Notes under the pieces: generated by a model
What the model was told of the DNA's origin: nothing
Database searches by the model: none
What the model saw: the letters and a program-made list of their open reading frames with translations, nothing else
Program-made: the position numbers and the translations under genes
Assembly: GCA_019352125.1 (NCBI GenBank)
Contig: JABBNV010000061.1
Span: 1 to 11,697 of the forward strand
Direction of reading: 5' to 3'
Length of the DNA stretch: 11,697 nucleotides
Source: Acidobacteriota bacterium
GTDB lineage: Bacteria; Actinomycetota; Actinomycetes; Actinomycetales; Micrococcaceae
Shown here: positions 6,480 to 11,697 of the stretch, piece by piece
How positions within the stretch are numbered: the first letter of the stretch is position 1
Layout of the letters: every line of letters starts with the position of its first letter

Positions 6480-7583
6480 TCACTGGTAGGGAAACGCGAC
6501 GCCTTCGCCCACCACGCGCAGGGCAAGTTCATTGCCGGGGCGGGCCAACATGGCGTTCCAGTGCCGGATAGCAATGATCTCTCCACCCTTGGGCTGGTGC
6601 GGATCAACCGGCTTGGCTGGGTCGATGGGTAGCGGGTCCAACTGGATGCGCACGGTGGTCTCGGGGCCAAAATAGTCAGTTTCCACGACGCGTCCCCGAA
6701 TTGGCCCACCTTCGGCAATGCGAATCTGCTCCGGCCGCAACATCAGTTGGACTCGCCCCTGCGCCGGCGGGCGGCGTACCGGGATTCCGCCGAGTGAACA
6801 CAGTGCCAACGAACCCTCCAGCCAAGCGTCAAGAATGACGGCGTCGCCCAGGAATTCTGCCGTGGCACGGTCCGCCGGGCGGGTGTAGACCACAAAGGGA
6901 TTGCCAATCTGAGCTAACCGGCCATCACGCATGACAGCCACCTGGTCAGCGAAGGACAACGCCTCGGCCTGGTCATGCGTCACCAGAATTGTTGTCACGC
7001 CGGTGGCGGCAAGCGTCTTGGCCACGGCGCGGCGGGTGGCGGTGCGCAGGCCCGCGTCCAAGGCGCTGAAGGGCTCATCAAGCAGCATGAGCTCCGGCTC
7101 GCGGGCAAGGGCTCGGGCCAGGGCCACTCGTTGTTGTTGACCGCCAGAGAGTTCATGCGGGTGGCGCTTGGCGTAGGCATAGTCCATGGAGACCATTTCC
7201 AACAGTTCTTTGACTCGAGCGCCGGCAGCCTTTCCACGGCGATTCAACCCGAATGCCACATTCTGTGCCACCGTGAGGTGTGGAAAGAGTGCCCCGTCCT
7301 GTGCCACGTATCCCACTTGGCGTCGATGTGCAGGAACCCATGTTTCGGCGTCGGCCACTACTGAGTTTTTCAACGAGACGGACCCCTGATCGGGTGCCTC
7401 AAATCCAGCGATAATCCGCAACAAGGTGGTCTTTCCGGAACCTGACGGGCCCACGATGGCGGTGGTGCCGCCCTTGGCCACAGCCAAGTCCACCCCTTTG
7501 AGTACCTCGGTGCTGCCAAAGGCCTTGGTAGCACCCGCAATTTCCAGGTGCCTGTCCGTACTGGCGGCGATCTCCGCGGACAT
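6480..7583 (-). CDS. fbpC: Ferric-iron ABC transporter ATPase (FbpC type)
   Basis: This cytoplasmic ATPase powers the importer encoded just upstream. The 367 residues contain all nucleotide-binding motifs: Walker A GPSGSGKT (45-52), Q-loop Gln95 in GYVAQDG, signature LSGGQQQR (145-152), Walker B LMLLDEP (165-171), D-loop SALD (173-176) and H-loop His203. The C-terminal third (about 240-367), with LMLRPEQIRIAEGGPIRGRV, is the TOBE-type domain seen in the FbpC/PotA/UgpC group. A homologue would also fit spermidine/putrescine or sulfate importers; the FbpA and FbpB neighbours decide for iron. ATG 7583 follows the permease stop by 35 nt, with only a weak ribosome binding site. A stop lies in frame just upstream, so a longer start is excluded. 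No clear terminator is visible in the 68 bp behind it. Confidence 0.93.
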   Translation of the reverse strand: MSAEIAASTDRHLEIAGATKAFGSTEVLKGVDLAVAKGGTTAIVGPSGSGKTTLLRIIAGFEAPDQGSVSLKNSVVADAETWVPAHRRQVGYVAQDGALFPHLTVAQNVAFGLNRRGKAAGARVKELLEMVSMDYAYAKRHPHELSGGQQQRVALARALAREPELMLLDEPFSALDAGLRTATRRAVAKTLAATGVTTILVTHDQAEALSFADQVAVMRDGRLAQIGNPFVVYTRPADRATAEFLGDAVILDAWLEGSLALCSLGGIPVRRPPAQGRVQLMLRPEQIRIAEGGPIRGRVVETDYFGPETTVRIQLDPLPIDPAKPVDPHQPKGGEIIAIRHWNAMLARPGNELALRVVGEGVAFPYQ

Positions 7584-7618
7584 GCGCTGGGGCTGGGCCT
7601 ATTCAGGACGCGGATTGG

Positions 7619-9223
7619 TCACTGGCCGGCTGCTTTCTTGGATTGGCTGAACAGTAGGTATGCCATGGGGGCGGAGAGCGCAATCATCAACAGCGCGTAC
7701 GGTGCGGCGCCCGCGTAGTCGATTTCACTGCTCAGGGCCCAAAATTCAGTGGCCAGGGTGTTGGTTCCGTTGGGGGAGAGGAGCAGGGTGGCCGTCAGCT
7801 CGTTGACAACTCCCAGGAACACGAGTGCTGCGCCACCGGCTGCGGCCGGGGCCGTCAACGGCAACGTCACCCGGAGAAAGGCTAGCAACGGTGGCTTGCC
7901 CAACGCCCGCGCAGCCTCCTCCAATTGCACAGGAGCCTGTGCCAGCCCGGCCCTCAGATTCACCAGAGAGCGGGGCATGAATAGCAAAACATAGGCGGCT
8001 ACCAGCAGAAACGCCGTTTGGTAAATAGTTGGCAGCCAGTGCACGGAGAGGGTCACGAAGGCCAGCGCCACTACGATGCCGGGCATGGAACTTGAAATGT
8101 AGTTGGCACCCTCCAACACGCGCGACAACCAGCCGGAATAGCGCACGGCCAACACCGCTAGAGGGAAGGCCAATAGGGTGGTGGCCAGAGCCCCCGATAC
8201 GCCGTAACCCAGCGTTTGAAGCAGGGCCGGGAGCAGCTCTGCACGCTGCCAAATGCTGGCACCGCCCTGCACAATCCAGCGGGCCACGAAGTACAGGGGA
8301 AGGCCAAAGGCCAGCAGCGTCAGGGCTGCCAGGAACAGCTGGGCTGGCCATTGAAAGTGCCGCAGCGCCAACCGAGTTGCCCGAGCCTGAGCGCCGGACC
8401 CTACGCGGGCATACCGGACGTTACCGCGGGTGCGGGACTCTGCCAGTAGCAACAGCAGGCAGAAGAATACCAACACGCTGGCCAGCATGTTGGCGGCAGC
8501 GCCGTTGAACGTGGATTGAAACTGTTCGTAGATGGCGGTGGTGAAGGTATCGAAGCGAATCATGGCAAAAGCGCCATACTCACTGAGCAGATGCAAAGAC
8601 ACCAGCAGCGCCCCGCCCGTGATGGCTAGCCGGAGCTGAGGCAAAACGACTCGAAAAAATCTATGCCACGGGCCTAACCCCAAAGATGCGGCTGACTGCT
8701 CCAGTGCTGGGTCCAGCCTGCTTAGCGTGGCGGCCACGGGAATGTACACCAACGGGAAATAACTGAGCGTTGAAATCAGCACACCCGAAAAAATGCCCGC
8801 TAGCGAGGGTATCGCGCTGACCCAGGCGTAGCTGTTCACAAACGCCGGGATGGCCAGAGGGGCCGCCAGCAACAACGCCCACGCCTTGTGCCCGCGGAGG
8901 CTGGTTCGTTCTACCAGCCAAGCGCCAGCAACACCCAGCAGGACACAGAGAGGAACAGAGATAAGCACCAGAGCGATGGTGTTGCCGAGCAGCTCCCCTA
9001 CCCGTGGCCGGAAAATTAGCGTTGTGACCGTGTCCCAGCCTGCGCTGATGGTCTCAGTCACTACATACCCCAGCGGCACTAACGCGTATACAGCAATGGC
9101 CGCGGAGAGCAGCACCACCGCCAGCGGTGGGCGGGAACGGTGGCGTCTGCTCTTCGCTGCCTGTGGCGCAGCTGTGCCCTGTGGTTCGGCTGTTCCCCGT
9201 GTTGGGGCTAGCGGGTTTGCCAC
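7619..9223 (-). CDS. fbpB: Ferric-iron ABC transporter permease, two fused permease domains (FbpB type)
   Basis: This 534-residue membrane protein forms the complete channel of the iron importer. It has about twelve hydrophobic segments in two homologous halves, each with an EAA loop that docks the ATPase: EQSAASLGLGPWHRFFRVVL (175-194) and EEAARALGKPPLLAFLRVTL (435-454). The fused arrangement and length match FbpB/HitB proteins, which need only one permease polypeptide. The first ~30 residues are a Pro/Ala/Arg-rich cytoplasmic tail. The start is GTG 9223, 3 nt behind the fbpA stop; the nearest purine-rich stretch (GGGG, 9236-9239) is 12 nt away, so initiation is probably coupled to termination of fbpA. 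Iron specificity is inferred from fbpA. Confidence 0.94.
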   Translation of the reverse strand: MANPLAPTRGTAEPQGTAAPQAAKSRRHRSRPPLAVVLLSAAIAVYALVPLGYVVTETISAGWDTVTTLIFRPRVGELLGNTIALVLISVPLCVLLGVAGAWLVERTSLRGHKAWALLLAAPLAIPAFVNSYAWVSAIPSLAGIFSGVLISTLSYFPLVYIPVAATLSRLDPALEQSAASLGLGPWHRFFRVVLPQLRLAITGGALLVSLHLLSEYGAFAMIRFDTFTTAIYEQFQSTFNGAAANMLASVLVFFCLLLLLAESRTRGNVRYARVGSGAQARATRLALRHFQWPAQLFLAALTLLAFGLPLYFVARWIVQGGASIWQRAELLPALLQTLGYGVSGALATTLLAFPLAVLAVRYSGWLSRVLEGANYISSSMPGIVVALAFVTLSVHWLPTIYQTAFLLVAAYVLLFMPRSLVNLRAGLAQAPVQLEEAARALGKPPLLAFLRVTLPLTAPAAAGGAALVFLGVVNELTATLLLSPNGTNTLATEFWALSSEIDYAGAAPYALLMIALSAPMAYLLFSQSKKAAGQ

Positions 9224-9226
9224 GCG

Positions 9227-10267
9227 CTAGAGCAGCCCCGCCTGCGTCATTAGATCAGTGACCTGCTGTGAGTTCAGTTTGGCCGGGTCAACCTGCGGCG
9301 CATCCAGCTCATTCAGCGGAGTCAGCTTTGTATTGGCAGCCACATCGCTGGCCACGGGGTACTCAAAGGAGGTGCCCGTCTGCAAAATACCCTGACCGGT
9401 CTTGCCGGTGATGAACTTCAGAAACTCCTGTGCTTGCTTCTGGTGTTTGCTGGAGGACAGCACGCCGCCGCCGGACAGGCTCACAAACGCGCCGGGATCT
9501 TGATTCTTAAAGTATTCCAAGGAGACATTCTTGCTGTTTTCGCCGGTCTTGGCTTGATCGCCAAAGTAGTAGTAATGGTAGATGATGGCGCCGTCAATTT
9601 CACCGCTGTTCACTGCCTTCATGGCAGTGGAGTTTCCCTTGTAGGCCTTGGAATTGCTCTTCATGGACCTCAGCCATGCGCTGGTGGCGTCTTTGCCCTT
9701 GAGCTCCAACATGGCAGAGACGATGGCCTGAAAGTCAGCACCGGACGGGGAAGCCCCCCAGCGGCCCTTCCACTGGTCCGTGGCCAGATCCATGATGGAC
9801 TTAGGCAACTGGTCTGCCGAGATCTTGTTTTTGTTGTAGGCAAACACGGTGCTGCGGGCTGCAATGCCTGTCCATTTGTTGGTGGATGGACGGTAAGCTT
9901 CTGGCACCTGAGCCACCGTGTCCTGGTTGACGTCCGCGAAGAGGCCAGCCTTCTCCACCTGCGTCATAGCGGGCGAGTTTTCGGTGAGGAACACATCCGC
10001 GGGGGAGTTCTTGCCTTCTTGAATCAGCTGGTTGCTCAGTGCCGAGTCATCGCCACTGCGGAGCGTGACTTTGATGCCCGTCTCTTTGGTGAACGCGTCG
10101 GCCCATGCTTTGGTGAGTTCCTCATGTTGGGCGTTGTACACCACGATTCCATCGCTGTCACTGCCGCTGGCGGCACTGTTGGATGCGCCACCACAGGCGG
10201 AAAGTACCAGCGTGGTGGTGAGTGCGATGGCTAGGGTGGCGGTGGATTTCAGGCGGAGCTTCACCAT
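9227..10267 (-). CDS. fbpA: Ferric-iron-binding lipoprotein of the ABC importer (FbpA type)
   Basis: This 346-residue lipoprotein captures Fe3+ outside the membrane and delivers it to FbpB. A basic N-terminus (MVKLRLK) and hydrophobic stretch lead to the lipobox LSAC, with lipidated Cys25. The mature part follows Neisseria FbpA closely: IVVYNAQHEE (41-50), ADVFLTENSPA (90-100), IDGAIIYHYYYFGDQA (224-239) and EFLKFITGKTGQG (281-293). By this alignment the Fe3+ ligands are conserved: His48, Glu97, Tyr232 and Tyr233. I chose ATG 10267 (AAGG 4 nt upstream) over an in-frame start 16 codons earlier, because it gives a normal lipoprotein signal. It is first in the operon fbpA-fbpB-fbpC, behind the iron box (10323-10341) and CRP-type site (10365-10380). 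High confidence in role; a siderophore-bound iron substrate is less likely given the ligand set. Confidence 0.95.
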   Translation of the reverse strand: MVKLRLKSTATLAIALTTTLVLSACGGASNSAASGSDSDGIVVYNAQHEELTKAWADAFTKETGIKVTLRSGDDSALSNQLIQEGKNSPADVFLTENSPAMTQVEKAGLFADVNQDTVAQVPEAYRPSTNKWTGIAARSTVFAYNKNKISADQLPKSIMDLATDQWKGRWGASPSGADFQAIVSAMLELKGKDATSAWLRSMKSNSKAYKGNSTAMKAVNSGEIDGAIIYHYYYFGDQAKTGENSKNVSLEYFKNQDPGAFVSLSGGGVLSSSKHQKQAQEFLKFITGKTGQGILQTGTSFEYPVASDVAANTKLTPLNELDAPQVDPAKLNSQQVTDLMTQAGLL

Positions 10268-10294
10268 GGAGCCTTTCGTAGGAAGTTCAACACG

Positions 10295-10311
10295 GGCCGT
10301 TCCTCTCGGCC
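10295..10311 (-). other. Small hairpin in the fbpA leader
   Basis: GGCCG-N7-CGGCC forms a 5-bp perfect stem in the untranslated leader of fbpA, starting 28 nt before the ATG. It has no U tract, so it is not a terminator. It could affect message stability, but a stem this short in GC-rich DNA may be chance. Confidence 0.25.
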
Positions 10312-10319
10312 ACAAATCG

Positions 10320-10349
10320 ACTGTAGGTTAGCCAAACCTAACCTTCCAA
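10320..10349 (-). promoter_or_regulatory. Candidate promoter of the fbpABC operon
   Basis: On the minus strand TTGGAA (10344-10349) and TACAGT (10320-10325) are 18 bp apart and could be the -35 and -10 boxes, with transcription starting near 10313. The iron box overlaps the -10 end and most of the spacer, which is where a DtxR-type repressor should sit. Each hexamer matches its consensus at 4 of 6 positions, so placement is provisional. Confidence 0.5.
10323..10341 (-). promoter_or_regulatory. DtxR/IdeR iron box upstream of fbpA
   Basis: The minus-strand 19-mer TTAGGTTTGGCTAACCTAC matches the DtxR/IdeR consensus TTAGGTTAGSCTAACCTAA at 17 of 19 positions, with the central palindrome AGGTT/AACCT intact. 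It lies 55 nt upstream of the fbpA ATG. DtxR-family repressors bound to Fe2+ occupy such sites and shut off iron uptake genes when iron is plentiful. Together with the iron-binding protein it controls, this is a strong assignment. Confidence 0.92.
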
Positions 10350-10364
10350 GCGTAAAAGGCCATT

Positions 10365-10380
10365 TGTGACCAGCATCACA
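10365..10380. promoter_or_regulatory. CRP/GlxR-type palindrome TGTGA-N6-TCACA
   Basis: TGTGACCAGCATCACA is a perfect match to the CRP-family consensus used by actinobacterial GlxR/Crp regulators. It lies 23 bp upstream of the iron box and 24 bp downstream of the GH76-like stop codon. Relative to the proposed fbpA transcription start its centre is near -60, the usual class I activator position. By position it most likely acts on fbpABC; the GH76-like gene ends here rather than starting. Confidence 0.75.
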
Positions 10381-10404
10381 CGAATTAGGGTATGTTTTCG
10401 TAAC

Positions 10405-11577
10405 TTATTTGGTTTGAGTGCCTTGGTGCATGTTCACAGACTGAACAACTTGGTAGGCGCATTCGAAGGTCATCCAGGCCTGAAGCTGCGTGGAAAGTTC
10501 GACGGCGGCGCCCGGCGGATACGTCTGTGCCGCCTCCACGTTGTGGCTGGCGCCAAAGCGAAGTGGCTCCTCCGCGCGGCCCAACCACAGCGATTGGGCC
10601 GTTTCCAGTACAAGTTCCTGCGCAAGCCTGCGGCTCTGGGGCTCAAGTGCTCGCCGGCGTGCAGCCACGGAGAGGTACCGCACCAAAATCCCGGTGAAGA
10701 GGCCGCCGTCGCCCGTGCCGTGCAACGTGAGTGGGCCGCCTTCGCCGTCGCGGAGATGCTTGGCCACGGAGCCGATCAGGGCTGCGGCACGCCTGAGATT
10801 CTCTGTGCCGCCCAGTTCCAGCAGTGCGCCGAGAATGGGACCTTGGTTGTACGTGTAGATGCCTCGTTCAACCTCGGTTCCAGAGGCGCGGATCTTGATG
10901 CCGTCCAGATACAGCCCCAGCTCCGCGTCGAACAACGACTGGTGCAGCCAATCCACCAGTGCCTGCGCCGTAGTGCGGTTCGCTTCCCCTCCCGCGCGGG
11001 CAAAGAAGAGCGCCGCGGGTGCAGTTGCCGGGGTGTTCTTGAAATCCCGTTTTTTGCTCCAAAAGAGGCCGCCGCCCAATTCATCTGTACGGGCGTAATC
11101 CAGCTGGCGGCTCAGCACGGCCATGGCTGCGCGAGCCGAACGGCTTCCCGCCGTCGTCCGCGTGGAACTCAGCGTTTCCATCCGTCCCGCGGCAAGCGCC
11201 AGCCACGCCATATCGTCGTAGTAATTGTTGACCAGCCGCAAGAAATTCCGGATCCGGATGCCTCGCAATATCTCCTTGGCCCGGGTGAGTTCCGCACCGC
11301 ATTGCGCGTCGGCGGCGGGGCCTGCGGTATTTGATGTGTTGCCAGTGCTGGTGGCTTGGCGCCACGCACTATCAACCAGCGCGTCCAAGTAGTGGGCCTG
11401 CCACCAGTAGTGCCATTCCGCCCAAGGCTTCCATGAGGGATGCTCCGGATGGCGTACTGCTGCAATCCAGGTGCCGGGGATTCCCGCCAGTCGATGCCCA
11501 AAATTGGTAGTGACGCTCTGTGCTGCGGCCTGTGCGCGGGCCGCCCACTCTTGTGCAGTCGTCTCTGCGGGACTCAT
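10405..11577 (-). CDS. GH76-like glycoside hydrolase (alpha-1,6-mannanase fold), cytoplasmic
   Basis: This 390-residue protein resembles glycoside hydrolase family 76, whose known members are retaining endo-alpha-1,6-mannanases with an (alpha/alpha)6 barrel. The diagnostic adjacent acidic pair is present in NNYYDDMAWLALA (117-129; Asp121 and Asp122). Aromatic, substrate-lining motifs are also present: WAEWHYWWQAHYLDALVDS (52-70), GGGLFWSKKRDFKNTPATAP (168-187) and ERGIYTYNQGPILGALLELG (237-256). No signal peptide or membrane helix is seen; the N-terminus MSPAETTAQEWAARAQAAAQ is an amphipathic helix, so the protein should stay in the cytosol, unlike classical secreted mannanases. A Ser/Thr/Ala-rich insert at 75-92 looks disordered. 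ATG 11577 follows TAGGCT (11584-11589) by 6 nt and could be leaderless. It lies upstream of fbpA in the same direction, but the iron-regulated promoter separates them. Family likely, substrate unknown. Confidence 0.85.
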   Translation of the reverse strand: MSPAETTAQEWAARAQAAAQSVTTNFGHRLAGIPGTWIAAVRHPEHPSWKPWAEWHYWWQAHYLDALVDSAWRQATSTGNTSNTAGPAADAQCGAELTRAKEILRGIRIRNFLRLVNNYYDDMAWLALAAGRMETLSSTRTTAGSRSARAAMAVLSRQLDYARTDELGGGLFWSKKRDFKNTPATAPAALFFARAGGEANRTTAQALVDWLHQSLFDAELGLYLDGIKIRASGTEVERGIYTYNQGPILGALLELGGTENLRRAAALIGSVAKHLRDGEGGPLTLHGTGDGGLFTGILVRYLSVAARRRALEPQSRRLAQELVLETAQSLWLGRAEEPLRFGASHNVEAAQTYPPGAAVELSTQLQAWMTFECAYQVVQSVNMHQGTQTK

Positions 11578-11583
11578 GTCACC

Positions 11584-11589
11584 AGCCTA
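11584..11589 (-). promoter_or_regulatory. Possible leaderless -10 box for the GH76-like gene
   Basis: TAGGCT on the minus strand ends 6 nt before the ATG, the spacing expected for a leaderless transcript. No convincing -35 lies 16-18 bp upstream. The gene could instead be cotranscribed with an upstream gene if the right-edge frame is real. Confidence 0.35.
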
Positions 11590-11697
11590 GCGGCCAGGGG
11601 TGTAGGGCAGGCTGGGCGCCAACTGGACGTCTGGCGCGGGGATTCGGGTACAAAGGGTGGGTTTTTGCCCGGTTCGCCTCGAATCTACGTTGCTGAC
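11587..11697 (-). CDS. Possible C-terminal end of an upstream gene (cut by the right edge)
   Basis: On the minus strand an open frame of 36 codons enters from the right edge and ends with TAG at 11587-11589, 9 nt before the GH76-like ATG, a normal operon spacing. The last residues read APDVQLAPSLPYTPGR. About 26 of 36 codons end in G or C, similar to neighbouring genes. The piece is too short to recognise, and another minus-strand frame and one plus-strand frame are also open here, so chance is a real alternative. Confidence 0.35.
   Translation of the reverse strand, partial: VSNVDSRRTGQKPTLCTRIPAPDVQLAPSLPYTPGR

Noticed and set aside
9434..10234. Plus-strand open frame of 266 codons opposite fbpA
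   Set aside because: Shadow of fbpA, whose lipobox and iron ligands are all in the minus-strand frame.
10268..10315. Longer fbpA start adding 16 residues
   Set aside because: It would bury the basic n-region of the lipoprotein signal, and the ATG at 10267 has a suitably placed AAGG.
10366..11334. Plus-strand open frame of 322 codons opposite the GH76-like gene
   Set aside because: Despite its length it has no family resemblance and is rich in Arg, Gln and His; the minus strand shows conserved GH76 motifs over the same span. A weak plus-strand TTGTGA-N16-TAGGGT (10364-10391) is too poor to support an antisense transcript.
11660..11697. Plus-strand GTG start of a new gene at the right edge
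   Set aside because: Only about 12 codons are visible and AAAGG is almost adjacent to the GTG, giving no valid ribosome binding site spacing.

Overview
The window looks like chromosomal DNA of a Gram-positive actinobacterium, most likely a member of the Micrococcaceae (Arthrobacter and relatives). The reasons are moderate-to-high GC (about 58-60% by eye), the actinobacterial form of tRNA-guanine transglycosylase, a DUF4916-type NUDIX protein, a DtxR/IdeR-type iron box, a CRP/GlxR-type palindrome and several starts that look leaderless. The family placement is inference from protein style, not from a marker gene. I see no RNA gene, insertion sequence, CRISPR array, phage gene or attachment site.

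Left part (1-3168): the 5' portion of tgt runs off the left edge on the minus strand. A 190-bp intergenic region with overlapping palindromes separates it from a divergent plus-strand pair, a small DUF3311 membrane protein and an MctP-like sodium:solute-symporter-family permease, translationally coupled by a GTGA overlap. They probably form one carboxylate uptake unit.

Middle part (3165-6411): an SRPBCC-domain protein (minus) and a FUSC-family membrane protein (plus) diverge from a 78-bp gap that may hold a bidirectional -10 element. The FUSC gene converges on an unrecognised helical protein (minus). Both convergent junctions in the window have interlocked stop codons, leaving no room for a terminator. 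Next is a NUDIX/DUF4916 gene broken by a one-base deletion in this sequence.

Right part (6480-11577): a complete ferric-iron ABC importer operon reads leftwards: fbpA (lipoprotein with conserved His/Glu/Tyr-Tyr iron ligands), fbpB (fused double permease) and fbpC (ATPase). Its promoter region contains a near-consensus DtxR/IdeR iron box (17 of 19 positions) and, 23 bp further upstream, a perfect TGTGA-N6-TCACA CRP-family palindrome. This suggests control by both iron and a CRP-type regulator. Upstream lies a GH76-like glycoside hydrolase gene without a secretion signal. At the right edge a 36-codon open frame may be the end of another minus-strand gene.

The strongest observations are the dual iron/CRP control region, the NUDIX frameshift, and the unusual substrate-pocket residues of Tgt. 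No clearly new multi-gene system is visible; most genes belong to recognisable families.
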